Part shown: one piece after another, positions 39,896 through 47,658 of the stretch | Numbering within the stretch: the first letter of the stretch is position 1 | How the letters are laid out: the number at the start of each line of letters is the position of its first letter | Source of the DNA: AP-15 sp963747735 | GTDB taxonomy: Bacteria; Pseudomonadota; Alphaproteobacteria; ATCC43930; CGMCC-115725 | Direction of reading: 5' to 3' | Assembly: GCA_963747735.1 (NCBI GenBank) | Contig: CAVVGE010000005.1 | Span: forward strand, 620,001 to 684,000 | DNA: 64,000 bases | Notes under the pieces: model-generated | The model's input: the letters and a program-made list of their open reading frames with translations, nothing else | Told to the model about the DNA's origin: nothing | Database searches by the model: none | Made by a program: the position numbers and the translations under genes

Positions 39896-40978
39896 TTATT
39901 TCACCGCGTAAAGTTTTCCGCGTTCGCGACCGAGATATGGTCCATAGATACGCCGAAGATCGCTGACGCTCATGCTAAGAAGCGCCTTGAGCGTTTCAAG
40001 ATCGTATTGCAAATCGTCGGCATGGAGTTTGATGAGCCTCGGGAAAACTGAGGGCTGCTCATATTCAAAATCCGTTTCCGGAGGTTCCCGCGTGCGCCAA
40101 CCCAACGCAGACAGCCTTTTCCAAAGATATTCGCTCTGATGCCTTGTCAGAGCGCCAATCGCGCTTGCTCGATAGAGCAGGAACGCCATCGAGGTTCGCC
40201 AATACGATTTTTGACGAGCGAGCCATTCAAGAGTGATCTTTTGACCGATCAGCGACCGCCGGAATAGCCGCTCAGGCACGAGTAACTCGCCGGCAAATGC
40301 ATTTGCTTCATCTTCGATCTGATCAGTCGGAATTTGGTGCATGATGACGTGACCCAACTCATGCGCCAGCGAGAAGCGCATTCGGTCGGGGGGCACATGT
40401 CTATTGAGGAAAATACATGGCGGCAAATCGCGGGCCGTCATGGTGACGCCATCGATACCCTTCTCCAAGTCGCACCATATAACGAGAATTCCGGCGCGCT
40501 CGCAATAATCCGTCAGACCCCCGAGTGGGCCATCCGGAATTGACCACGTCTTTCTGATGATATGGGCAATTTCCTGTGGTCCGCCACCCTCATCTACATC
40601 AATGCGCGGGAGCGGAAGCTCTGGATGAAGATTTGCCGCCCTTAGATAGCGGCGTAGGTGCATAAGCCGAATGTTCAGCTCCGCATGGATCTGTTTGAGC
40701 ACACGTTCCCCGACCGCGGACTTACGCCGGTCCATGGGATGGACGCTCAGAGGCAGCCCAGACAAACTATCGGTCTGATAGAAAAATGATACAGGGAAAT
40801 TAAGCGCACCGGCAATACGTTCAATGCTTTCGGATGATGGTCCTTCGGGCAAAATACCATTCTCGATTTGCGAATAATGACCCTGATTAAGGCCGGCTTC
40901 CTTTGCCACCTGCCCCTGACTTATTCTTCTATACTGCCTCGCAAGAAGCAGTAGAGACGCATTGAACTCGGCAAGCAT
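39896..40978 (-). CDS. XRE HTH + ImmA/IrrE metallopeptidase protein
   Basis: A 360-residue protein. Residues about 10-70 are an XRE HTH (ISQGQVAKEAGLNQGHYSQIENG); residues about 180-270 are an ImmA/IrrE zinc peptidase with LAHELGHVIMH (HEXXH) and DEANAFAGELLVP. Such proteins are antitoxins or repressors of mobile elements that can cleave a partner. Its start overlaps the stop of the 200-residue gene upstream (TGATG at 40976-40980), so the two form one unit. The arrangement recalls RosmerTA-type toxin-antitoxin defence, a tentative comparison. Lower GC than the flanks. Confidence 0.85.
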   Translation of the reverse strand: MLAEFNASLLLLARQYRRISQGQVAKEAGLNQGHYSQIENGILPEGPSSESIERIAGALNFPVSFFYQTDSLSGLPLSVHPMDRRKSAVGERVLKQIHAELNIRLMHLRRYLRAANLHPELPLPRIDVDEGGGPQEIAHIIRKTWSIPDGPLGGLTDYCERAGILVIWCDLEKGIDGVTMTARDLPPCIFLNRHVPPDRMRFSLAHELGHVIMHQIPTDQIEDEANAFAGELLVPERLFRRSLIGQKITLEWLARQKSYWRTSMAFLLYRASAIGALTRHQSEYLWKRLSALGWRTREPPETDFEYEQPSVFPRLIKLHADDLQYDLETLKALLSMSVSDLRRIYGPYLGRERGKLYAVK

Positions 40979-41580
40979 CAGTCGTCCTCATGATCACTGG
41001 TTTCTTCTTCCGGTTTAATTGGATGAAGGACACGATCTCCGGCGGGCGCCAGTGGTTTCAGTATCGGGAAATCTTCAACGACAGAGCCCCCCGGTGATCC
41101 GAGTTCAAAGTACCACAAAATGCGGCGGCCCTCTCTGGCAACGACGCCTATCCAGTCAAGCGCCGTTGCAAATCGATTGAAGACATGCGCTAATTCTACG
41201 CGCTGCAGGCCCTCGTAACCGAACAAGTCCACTTGATGCCGATGAAATAGCGTCGATAAATATGTCGGGAAATTAGCTGTATAAAGCTGAATGCTTGCTT
41301 TCTTGAATCGAAGCAGAACCAGATCATCGAAGATGATCGACGCCGTATCGTGATGCGGCACCACCTGAACGCCTTTATCATCAATGAGCGCCCCGGCAGC
41401 GTTATCTACGGAATGTTCCCACATTACGCCGGCGCTAGTAGATTTCCGACGCCACCATACCCTTTGAGGATAACCCGCCTTCACTCCCTCCCAAGCGTCC
41501 TCCACCGCGCGGCGACAGATCATATCGCGCCCATTTTTCGCAAGGACGCGCCGTACAACGTCAAGGTCTGGAGTAGGCAT
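40978..41580 (-). CDS. Unknown 200-residue protein, partner of the XRE/ImmA gene
   Basis: A soluble protein with a basic, Trp-rich N-terminus (QRVWWRRKSTSAG) and an acidic tail (EEETSDHEDD). No domain is recognised. It is the first gene of a two-gene unit, overlapping the XRE/ImmA-IrrE gene by one base. In such pairs the small partner is often the toxin, so it is a toxin candidate by position only. The ATG at 41580 starts the only open frame of that length. Confidence 0.68.
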   Translation of the reverse strand: MPTPDLDVVRRVLAKNGRDMICRRAVEDAWEGVKAGYPQRVWWRRKSTSAGVMWEHSVDNAAGALIDDKGVQVVPHHDTASIIFDDLVLLRFKKASIQLYTANFPTYLSTLFHRHQVDLFGYEGLQRVELAHVFNRFATALDWIGVVAREGRRILWYFELGSPGGSVVEDFPILKPLAPAGDRVLHPIKPEEETSDHEDD

Positions 41581-41660
41581 CGAGCGGCCCTCAGCGCCGG
41601 ATCATCGGCACAACCGTGCCACAGACGAATCCGGAAATCAATGATGAATTATGCGCGTCG

Positions 41661-41903
41661 CTATGCTTTTTTCTTAAACCATCGTTTGGACGCAGCAGCC
41701 CTCGCGATTTCGGCGCGGCGTTCTGGCGTCATGCTCTTAGCTCGCGCCGGGCCGCCCTTGCGGCCCATAGCCGCCGCTGCCGGGTCTTTGCCGCGCTCCT
41801 CAGGCGTAGGCTCGCGATCCTCTACCTCGCCCGCTGCGATATCGACGATCAGCTTCGCTAGCTGGGCAGGGTCGCGCGGACGCTTGCGTCGTGGTGCGGT
41901 CAT
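41661..41903 (-). CDS. Small basic conserved protein
   Basis: An 80-residue, Lys/Arg/Ala-rich protein: RDPAQLAKLIVDIAAGEVEDR in the first half, and MGRKGGPARAKSMTPERRAEIA then ASKRW at the end. Proteins with this two-part pattern are common in alphaproteobacteria and resemble small histone-like or RNA-binding proteins, but no function is proven. It sits outside the toxin-antitoxin-like pair and has the high GC of the host chromosome. The 215 bp after it (41904-42118) contain no gene. Confidence 0.7.
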   Translation of the reverse strand: MTAPRRKRPRDPAQLAKLIVDIAAGEVEDREPTPEERGKDPAAAAMGRKGGPARAKSMTPERRAEIARAAASKRWFKKKA

Positions 41904-42118
41904 GTCGACAATATGGCATCGCTCACGTCGATTCGGAACCCGGCGTCAAGATCCCCGCTACCAGACGCCCATGTGGATACCGCGCCTGCCCGAGATCGTC
42001 TAAAATGGACCTACTCCGAGTGGGCGTGAGGACCGGATCGACGCAACCCGGGGTCTACGGCTTCCTTTGATCGGATCGGGCCGTGCCTAACAGGGCGAAG
42101 CCGATCGGGAGTGATAGC

Positions 42119-42859
42119 ATGATCACCTTGCCGGAGCTTTGCGATGGGAAAAGGGTGCGGTCGCGCGCACGCGTCTGGCGCTCTGCGACGATCGGCATCG
42201 CCTTGCTGATGCTGTCCGGTGTCCTGAGCGAGGCGTCGGCCACCTGGTCGAGCTTTTGGACCTTCACTCCGGCTACGGGGACGTGGGTTTGGACCTGGGT
42301 CTGGACTTCGCCCGGCGCCTCGGGCGTGTCCGCAGTCGCTCGACCCGGCGGTGCCGACGAGCTTATTTCGGCCGCTTCGGATTCGGCCGACGTCGCCGGG
42401 CCCGATTGCTGCGGCATCACGATTTCCGACTTTGGCAAATTGAAGCCGGCGTCGATCAAGCGAACCGGGTTGCTCGCTACTGATTTTATCATCGAACAGA
42501 CGTATGGGTCGAATACCTCCGATTTGACGTTGCAATATATCGGGCAAACCACCTTGGACCCCGGCACCTTTCTCGGCTTGATGACGCTGACGGATCCGGA
42601 CGCGCTTCCAGACTCGAACCCTCCGGTCGAGCTTGCCTATGAGGAAGCGTTTCGCGACGCGTCGGGAACCGTTCTCCGCGATATTGGCGTCATCAACTCG
42701 GGCGTCTCTGTACCCGAGCCCGGTTCTCTCCTGTTGTCACTCAGTTTTTTACTCGCAGTCGGTGTTTGGATCCTCGCCGGAGGCCGAGCAGGAAGAGGGC
42801 GTTTGGGTCGTCGCAGCCGCTCTCCCCGCGCCCTATGTGACGGGCGGATAACGATTTAA
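42119..42859 (+). CDS. PEP-CTERM exported protein, function unknown
   Basis: A 246-residue protein with a signal segment (SATIGIALLMLSGVLSEASA, about residues 24-43), a low-complexity Trp/Thr patch, and a PEP-CTERM-type tail VSVPEPGSLLLSLSFLLAVG at about residues 199-218. Basic residues follow the hydrophobic segment as expected, but about 25 extra residues come after, so the end may be frame-shifted. A CGGGAG site supports the ATG at 42119. It converges on the phosphonoacetate hydrolase gene, whose stop is 3 bp away. Confidence 0.72.
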   Translation: MITLPELCDGKRVRSRARVWRSATIGIALLMLSGVLSEASATWSSFWTFTPATGTWVWTWVWTSPGASGVSAVARPGGADELISAASDSADVAGPDCCGITISDFGKLKPASIKRTGLLATDFIIEQTYGSNTSDLTLQYIGQTTLDPGTFLGLMTLTDPDALPDSNPPVELAYEEAFRDASGTVLRDIGVINSGVSVPEPGSLLLSLSFLLAVGVWILAGGRAGRGRLGRRSRSPRALCDGRITI

Positions 42860-42862
42860 GGC

Positions 42863-44056
42863 TTATTCGACGCCGTTGAGCGCGAAGTCGAAAATATCGA
42901 AATTGCGCAGCCGGCCCGCGTCGGCGCGGCAGCGGTACTCGGGGGTGAGCGGCCGCGACAGCATAAACGGCACACGCTCTTCGCCGAGCCCGCCATGCGA
43001 GCGCAGCCGGTGGCCGGCAAGACCCGACAAATCATGCTCGGCGCGCGACGCGCCAATCGCAGTATCGGCATCGCCCAGCACCGCAAAATCGGCCTCGCGG
43101 TCATACGGCAATTCGAGCCGGCGCGCCGCCGCGGCGCGGTCGAGCACCGCTGCGACCCCCGGCAGCGCCGCGCTCGCCGCCATCAGCGCCGGAATTTCGG
43201 CCGCATCGCGCGCGTAGCCGCGCACAAACGAGCCGAGCGCGCCGTGATGGCGCACAAACGGATCGGTAATCGGGCAGATCACCCGCGCCGCTGCGGCGCC
43301 AAAACGCTCGGTCAACTCGTCTTCGAGAAAAATCACCCGCGGCTTGTCGTTCATGCCGTGATCGGCGACGAGCCCGACCACCGCGCCCAGCTCGACAAAC
43401 CGCCTGACCCGCTCGTCGAGCGCGCGATGAAACGCGTCGGCCTCGGGCGTGCCCGGCGCGTGCGCATGCTGGACATAATCGGAGAGCGACAGATAGAGGA
43501 GCTGCGCCCGGCCGGATTCGAGGAGGCGCACCCCGGCATCGAGCACAAAGAGCGACAGATCGGCCGAGTACATGTCGGGCCGCGGGCGCCCGACCAGCGC
43601 CTCGATATCGGCGCCGGCGCGTTCCGAGGAAACCGAAATGCCGTCGAGCCCGCGCCCGAGGAGGCGCCGCAATTTGTCCTTTGCCGTCACCGCGGCAACC
43701 GACACCCCGGCTTGCGACATCAGCCCCAAAATCGTCTCGCTGCGCATCAGCGCGGGATCGGTCATCATGATCTCGCGCCCGCTCTCGCGGTCGAGGCAGT
43801 AATTCCCGGCGATCCCGTGCAGCGCAGGCGAGACACCGGTCACGATCGACACATTGTTCGGGTTGGTGAAGGTCGGCATTGCCGCATCGGCGGTGCCAAG
43901 AAACCCGCCGCGGGCAAACCCGCCGATCGTGTCGAGCACGCCGTCTTCGATGCCGCGCTCGACATAAGCCGGGTCGCAGCCATCGGCGCAAATCACAACG
44001 GTCGGCCGCGCCGGCTGCCGGTAGCTCCGCCCGTTCAGCTCGATCATTTCCGCCAT
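42863..44056 (-). CDS. phnA: Phosphonoacetate hydrolase (alkaline phosphatase superfamily)
   Basis: A 397-residue zinc enzyme that splits phosphonoacetate to acetate and phosphate. ADGCDPAYVERG begins the metal site, the nucleophile Thr is in PTFTNPNNVSIVTG, and VADHGMNDKPRVIFL and SHGGLGEERVPFML supply further metal ligands. The match to PhnA is full-length. Transporter or transaminase partners of phosphonate breakdown (phnW, phnY) are not present. Its last codons are repeated at 37506-37528. Confidence 0.88.
   Translation of the reverse strand: MAEMIELNGRSYRQPARPTVVICADGCDPAYVERGIEDGVLDTIGGFARGGFLGTADAAMPTFTNPNNVSIVTGVSPALHGIAGNYCLDRESGREIMMTDPALMRSETILGLMSQAGVSVAAVTAKDKLRRLLGRGLDGISVSSERAGADIEALVGRPRPDMYSADLSLFVLDAGVRLLESGRAQLLYLSLSDYVQHAHAPGTPEADAFHRALDERVRRFVELGAVVGLVADHGMNDKPRVIFLEDELTERFGAAAARVICPITDPFVRHHGALGSFVRGYARDAAEIPALMAASAALPGVAAVLDRAAAARRLELPYDREADFAVLGDADTAIGASRAEHDLSGLAGHRLRSHGGLGEERVPFMLSRPLTPEYRCRADAGRLRNFDIFDFALNGVE
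42868..42890. repeat. Right copy of 23-bp direct repeat
   Basis: Lies within the 3' end of phnA, coding for DFALNGVE on the minus strand. One mismatch to the copy at 37506-37528. The 5.3 kb between the two copies contains all the low-GC genes of this region. Confidence 0.7.
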
Positions 44057-44104
44057 GACCGCTCCCCCGATCCGTCCACGAACCCCGCGCGCCCTGTTCG
44101 CATC

Positions 44105-44518
44105 CTAATCGGAGAGTGTGCGCAGCAGCTTTCGCGCGCCCTCGGCGAGGAACCCCGAGCGGGTCATGCCGCGGCGCGAGGCGGCGTTATCGATGCGCCG
44201 CAGCAGCCCTCTGTCCATGCTGACGTTGATCCGGGTCGGATTGTCGGCGGCTTCCACGGGCACGACGATGTAGCGCGGATTGCAAAATTCTGAAAGATCG
44301 GGCTCCGCTTGCCCACCCTCACCGATCGACGCCGGCAAGTCTTCGCCCTCGGCGATCATGTCCTCGACCGCCGAGGCCAGCGCGTCGTGCGCTTGCGCCG
44401 GAACCTCGGCAAATCGGGCGGCGGCCGAGGTTACCCCCGGAAAGTCCGGGAACACGATGGACCATATCCTCTCGCCCGGCGCGAGGTCGGCAACCGCGAT
44501 GTAATGCCGTGTCGCCAT
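44105..44518 (-). CDS. hicB: HicB-family antitoxin (RHH type)
   Basis: A 137-residue antitoxin: a HicB fold (WSIVFPDFPGVTSAAARFAEV, ASAVEDMIAEGEDLP) and a C-terminal ribbon-helix-helix (RINVSMDRGLLRRIDNAASR) for DNA binding. It follows hicA by 8 bp. HicB would neutralise HicA and repress the operon from the repeats upstream of hicA. With hicA broken it may now be an orphan. Confidence 0.85.
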   Translation of the reverse strand: MATRHYIAVADLAPGERIWSIVFPDFPGVTSAAARFAEVPAQAHDALASAVEDMIAEGEDLPASIGEGGQAEPDLSEFCNPRYIVVPVEAADNPTRINVSMDRGLLRRIDNAASRRGMTRSGFLAEGARKLLRTLSD

Positions 44519-44526
44519 CGGGACCC

Positions 44527-44718
44527 CTACGGTTTGGGCGGCCATTCCCACCCGGCCTGCCGGCAGATCTCGCGCAAGGTGCCGGTCGGAATATCGCCCG
44601 GATGGTTCGCGATGACCACGCGGTTCGCCTCTTTCCGAAAGATCAGGTGCGAACCTTTGCCCGGCCGCTCTGCTCAACCTTCGCGCCGCAGGCGCCTGAT
44701 CGCCTCGACCGGCCGCAT
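44527..44718 (-). pseudogene. hicA: hicA toxin with in-frame TGA at codon 15
   Basis: The 64-codon gene reads MRPVEAIRRLRREG, then TGA (44674-44676), then AERPGKGSHLIFRKEANRVV and NHPGDIPTGTLREICRQAGW, a full HicA. The active-site His in GKGSH is intact. The TGA replaces the Trp expected there (TGG). Either a null mutation, a sequencing error, or read-through. No start exists downstream that would keep the fold. Confidence 0.8.
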
Positions 44719-44721
44719 CGG

Positions 44722-44739
44722 TATACACACTTATACACA
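44722..44739. promoter_or_regulatory. Direct repeat operator/promoter candidate upstream of hicA
   Basis: TATACACA occurs twice, at 44722-44729 and 44732-44739, two bases apart and 4 bp upstream of the hicA start. On the hicA strand this reads TGTGTATA-AG-TGTGTATA, an AT-rich tandem that suits an RHH regulator and overlaps where the promoter should be. Proposed as the HicB operator. Confidence 0.5.
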
Positions 44740-44860
44740 ACAAGATCAACGATCAAGCCCCCAGGCCACCCAGCCCGGCGAACCCGCTCTGGCGCACCCG
44801 CGATAAGCTGATATCTTGCGCCCAAGAATGATTGGGCATCCGCATCGGGAGAGCAACAAG

Positions 44861-45616
44861 ATGGCTTCGAACGGCAAGGTGGCGCTGGTGACCGGCGGCG
44901 GCAGCGGCATCGGCAAGGCTTCGGCGTTGGCGCTGGCGAGAGAGGGGTTTGCGGTCGTCGTCGCCGGCCGCCGGCCGGAGCCGCTGCAGGCGGTCGTCGC
45001 CGAGGTCGAGAGCACGCAGGGCCGGGCCTTGGGCGTGCCGACCGATGTCAGCGACCCCAACTCGGTGCGCAACCTCTTTGCCAAAACCAAGGAGACCTAC
45101 GGCCGGCTCGACGTCTTGTTCAACAATGCCGGCTTTGGCGCCGCGGCGCCGATCGAGGAATTGCCGTTCGAGCGCTGGCAGGCGGTGGTCGGCTCGATCC
45201 TGACCGGCTCGTTTTTGTGCACCCAGGAAGCCTTCAAGATCATGAAGGACCAGACCCCGATGGGCGGCCGGATCATCAACAACGGCTCGATCTCGGCGCA
45301 TGTGCCGCGGCCCAATTCGGTCGCCTACACCTCGTGCAAGCACGCGATCACCGGCTTGACCAAATCAACTTCGCTCGACGGCCGCAAATACGACATTTCC
45401 TGCGGCCAGATCGATATCGGCAACGCGCTGACCGAGATGACCCAGCGCATGACCCGCGGCGTGCCGCAGGCGAATGGCGCGGTCATCGTCGAGCCGACGA
45501 TGGATGTGGCAAACGTCGCCCGCTCGGTCGTCTTCATGTCGACCGTGACCGCCGAAGCCAACGTCCAGTTCCTGACCGTGATGGCCACCAAAATGCCGTT
45601 TGTCGGACGCGGCTAG
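44861..45616 (+). CDS. Short-chain dehydrogenase/reductase
   Basis: A 251-residue classical SDR. The cofactor loop is TGGGSGIGKASALA; NNAG (residue about 89) and the catalytic Ser (NGSISAH) with YTSCK supply Ser, Tyr and Lys. The substrate is unknown; Arg after the second beta strand (AGRRPE) favours NADP(H). The ATG at 44861 aligns with the family start and has a GGGAGAG site. It is divergent from the hicAB locus. Confidence 0.9.
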   Translation: MASNGKVALVTGGGSGIGKASALALAREGFAVVVAGRRPEPLQAVVAEVESTQGRALGVPTDVSDPNSVRNLFAKTKETYGRLDVLFNNAGFGAAAPIEELPFERWQAVVGSILTGSFLCTQEAFKIMKDQTPMGGRIINNGSISAHVPRPNSVAYTSCKHAITGLTKSTSLDGRKYDISCGQIDIGNALTEMTQRMTRGVPQANGAVIVEPTMDVANVARSVVFMSTVTAEANVQFLTVMATKMPFVGRG

Positions 45617-45637
45617 GAGCGCTTGCGGCGCGGAGGG

Positions 45638-46426
45638 CTATGCGGGTTCCGGCGCCCGCGGATGGGTGCCGGCCCGCTGCGGCAGGACCAGGATGCAGCC
45701 GACGATCAATACCGCGATCACCGCCGAAGCGAGCGGCCGGCTGAGGGCGAGCCCGCCATTATGGATTGGCTTGTCGAGAAAATCGCCGACGGTCGCGCCG
45801 AGCGGCCGGGTCAGGATAAACGCCGCCCAAAACAGCAGCACTCGCGAGACACCGGTCGCGAAATAAAGCACGGCGAGGACAACGAGACCCGCACCGAAGA
45901 CGAGCGCACCACCCGCATATCCAAGGCCCGTGGTGTCGGCCATCCAATCGCCGAGCGCGGTTCCCAAAGTCTGGGAAAAGGTGATCGCGGCCCAGTAGAA
46001 CGCCTCCACCTTTGGCGTGCTGACGGTGTCGACCGAGATCGAGCCTTGCGACCGGTGCCACAGCGCCAGCACCGCGACGAGACAGCAAAGCAGCAGCGCC
46101 GAGCCGCCGGTATAGCCGATGCCCAAGGAACGGTCGGCGAAATCCGCCATCGTCGTGCCGAATGTCGTCGATGCGACAATCGTTCCCCAATAAAGAAAAG
46201 AGTAGAATTTTTTCGCCGCGATCTGCAGGCCGACCAATACCATCAGCAAAACAACAAATATCGCCGTCCCCGCCAAATATCCCCAGTTCAGCGTCATCGT
46301 CACCGAATCGCCGCCGGTCTCGCCCAGCGTCGTCGCCAGGATTTTAACGATCCAGAACGCGAGCGTGACTTCCGGCACCTTGGTCAACGCGGTCTCGCGC
46401 CAACCGGCCTTTTGTTCAAATCCCAA
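45638..46426 (-). CDS. COG4705-type membrane protein
   Basis: A 262-residue, roughly 8-helix membrane protein of internally repeated structure: FWIVKILATTLGETGGDSV, YWGTIVASTTFGTTMADFADR, YWAAITFSQTLGTALGDWMAD and FWAAFILTRPLGATVGDFLDK are four copies of one W-x-x-x-...-T-x-G-x-x-x-x-D motif. Annotated relatives are hypothetical membrane-anchored proteins. The conserved acidic residues in each repeat suggest ion or metal binding, which is inference. Divergent neighbours on both sides suggest a single-gene unit. Confidence 0.8.
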   Translation of the reverse strand: MGFEQKAGWRETALTKVPEVTLAFWIVKILATTLGETGGDSVTMTLNWGYLAGTAIFVVLLMVLVGLQIAAKKFYSFLYWGTIVASTTFGTTMADFADRSLGIGYTGGSALLLCCLVAVLALWHRSQGSISVDTVSTPKVEAFYWAAITFSQTLGTALGDWMADTTGLGYAGGALVFGAGLVVLAVLYFATGVSRVLLFWAAFILTRPLGATVGDFLDKPIHNGGLALSRPLASAVIAVLIVGCILVLPQRAGTHPRAPEPA

Positions 46427-46524
46427 CGCACACCTCTCGGGTGGAAACCGCCCCCGCCGGACCCGAAGAAGCTGAGGTTTGGCGCCGGCGTCGTCACCGC
46501 GTCATATCGGCGCAGCCAGCCGGC

Positions 46525-47325
46525 TCACTCCGTTTCATCTTCGATGGCGCTTTCGTGCCAGTGGCGCAGCACCAGGCGCGAGAGGCCGTCGAGGACGAGG
46601 TAGATGATGATCCCGGTCGCCGATAAGAGGAACAGCGCGGCGAAGAGGCGCGGGATGGCGAGGCGATAGCCGGCTTCGAGGATGCGAAAGGCGAGGCCGG
46701 TTTCGCTGCCGCCGGTGCCGGCGACAAATTCGGCGACGACGGCGCCGATCAGCGCGAGCCCGCCGCTGATCCGCAAGCCCGCGAGAAAATAGGGGAGTGC
46801 TGTCGGCAATTTCAGATAGCGCAAGGTCTGCGCCCGCGAGGCGCCGTAGAGGCGGAAGAGGGCAAGGAGGTTGCGGTCGGCGCTGTTGAGCCCGACTGTC
46901 GTGTTGGCGACGATCGGAAAAAACGCGACGATCCAGGCGCAGACGAGAAGCGCCAGAAACGGCTGCCTGACCCAGATGATAATGAGCGGCGCGATCGCCA
47001 CGACCGGCGTCACCTGCAGGATGACGGCGTAAGGAAAGAGGCTCAGCGCCAGGACGCGCGACAGCGAAAAGAGGAGCGCGATCGCGCCCCCCAGGACCGC
47101 GGCTGCCGCCAGCGCCGCCAAGGTGACGCGCAGGGTCACCAAAAGCGAGCCGAGGAGGCTCGGCCCGTCGGTCCACAACGCCCGCGCGACCGCCAACGGC
47201 CCCGGTAGGATGTAGACCGGAATGCCTTTGGCGCGGACCACCAGCTCCCACAGCGCGAGGAACGCGACACCGACGGCCAAGGGTGCGGCGATCCGCCACA
47301 GATGCCCGGCTGTGCGGCGGCTCAT
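46525..47325 (-). CDS. NitT/TauT-family ABC transporter permease
   Basis: A 266-residue permease with about six helices and the EAA-like loop (RLYGASRAQTLRYLKLPTALPYFLAGLRI), typical of the SsuC/TauC type. It is the last gene of the importer encoded with the ATPase and binding protein upstream, but a 333-bp gap full of hairpins separates it from the ATPase gene. The substrate is unclear, perhaps a pyrimidine, riboflavin or aromatic sulfonate-like compound. The ATG at 47325 is used; a TTG lies two codons upstream. Confidence 0.87.
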   Translation of the reverse strand: MSRRTAGHLWRIAAPLAVGVAFLALWELVVRAKGIPVYILPGPLAVARALWTDGPSLLGSLLVTLRVTLAALAAAAVLGGAIALLFSLSRVLALSLFPYAVILQVTPVVAIAPLIIIWVRQPFLALLVCAWIVAFFPIVANTTVGLNSADRNLLALFRLYGASRAQTLRYLKLPTALPYFLAGLRISGGLALIGAVVAEFVAGTGGSETGLAFRILEAGYRLAIPRLFAALFLLSATGIIIYLVLDGLSRLVLRHWHESAIEDETE

Positions 47326-47658
47326 GACCAAGCGTCACCGTCCTCATCCATCCCGCCCCTTCCCATCCCTTCCCCCGCGAGCGGGGGAAGGGATGGGAAG
47401 ATCTCAAAGCCCGAATATCCCCCTCTCCGCCCTTGGGGGCGGAGAGGGTCGGGGTGAGGTGGGGGGAGTCCCAACTCCGCCTGCGGCCCGACCCACCTCA
47501 CCCTCCCACGCCTCCGGCGTGGGTCCCTCCCTCTCCCCCCGCAAGCGGGGGGAGAGGGGCAAGGCGCGGCTTGAACATGTGTGCATGCCCTGGCGTGAGC
47601 GGGGGAAGGTTAGAGTGGTGGCCGAGCGGAGAAAGGCGGATAACGGAACCGCGCTCGA
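47326..47658. repeat. 333-bp block of hairpin repeats inside an ABC operon
   Basis: No gene is visible. A perfect 20-bp inverted repeat (47359-47378 and 47381-47400, core CTTCCCATCCCTTCCCCCGC) has a 2-base spacer. Further palindromes follow: CTCTCCGCCCTTGGGGGCGGAGAG (about 47421-47444 in part), CACGCCTCCGGCGTG (about 47507-47521) and CTCTCCCCCCGCAAGCGGGG (about 47531-47551). These are REP-type elements typical of high-GC alphaproteobacteria. They could reduce permease expression by ending transcription or could stabilise the upstream message. Confidence 0.78.

Noticed and set aside
41350..42003. Plus-strand open frame of 217 codons opposite the toxin-like gene
   Set aside because: No recognisable domain, overlaps two minus-strand genes with better start signals and composition.
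44816..44860. Earlier start for the SDR gene
   Set aside because: The extension lies upstream of a good GGGAGAG ribosome site and adds residues not expected before the beta-alpha-beta fold.
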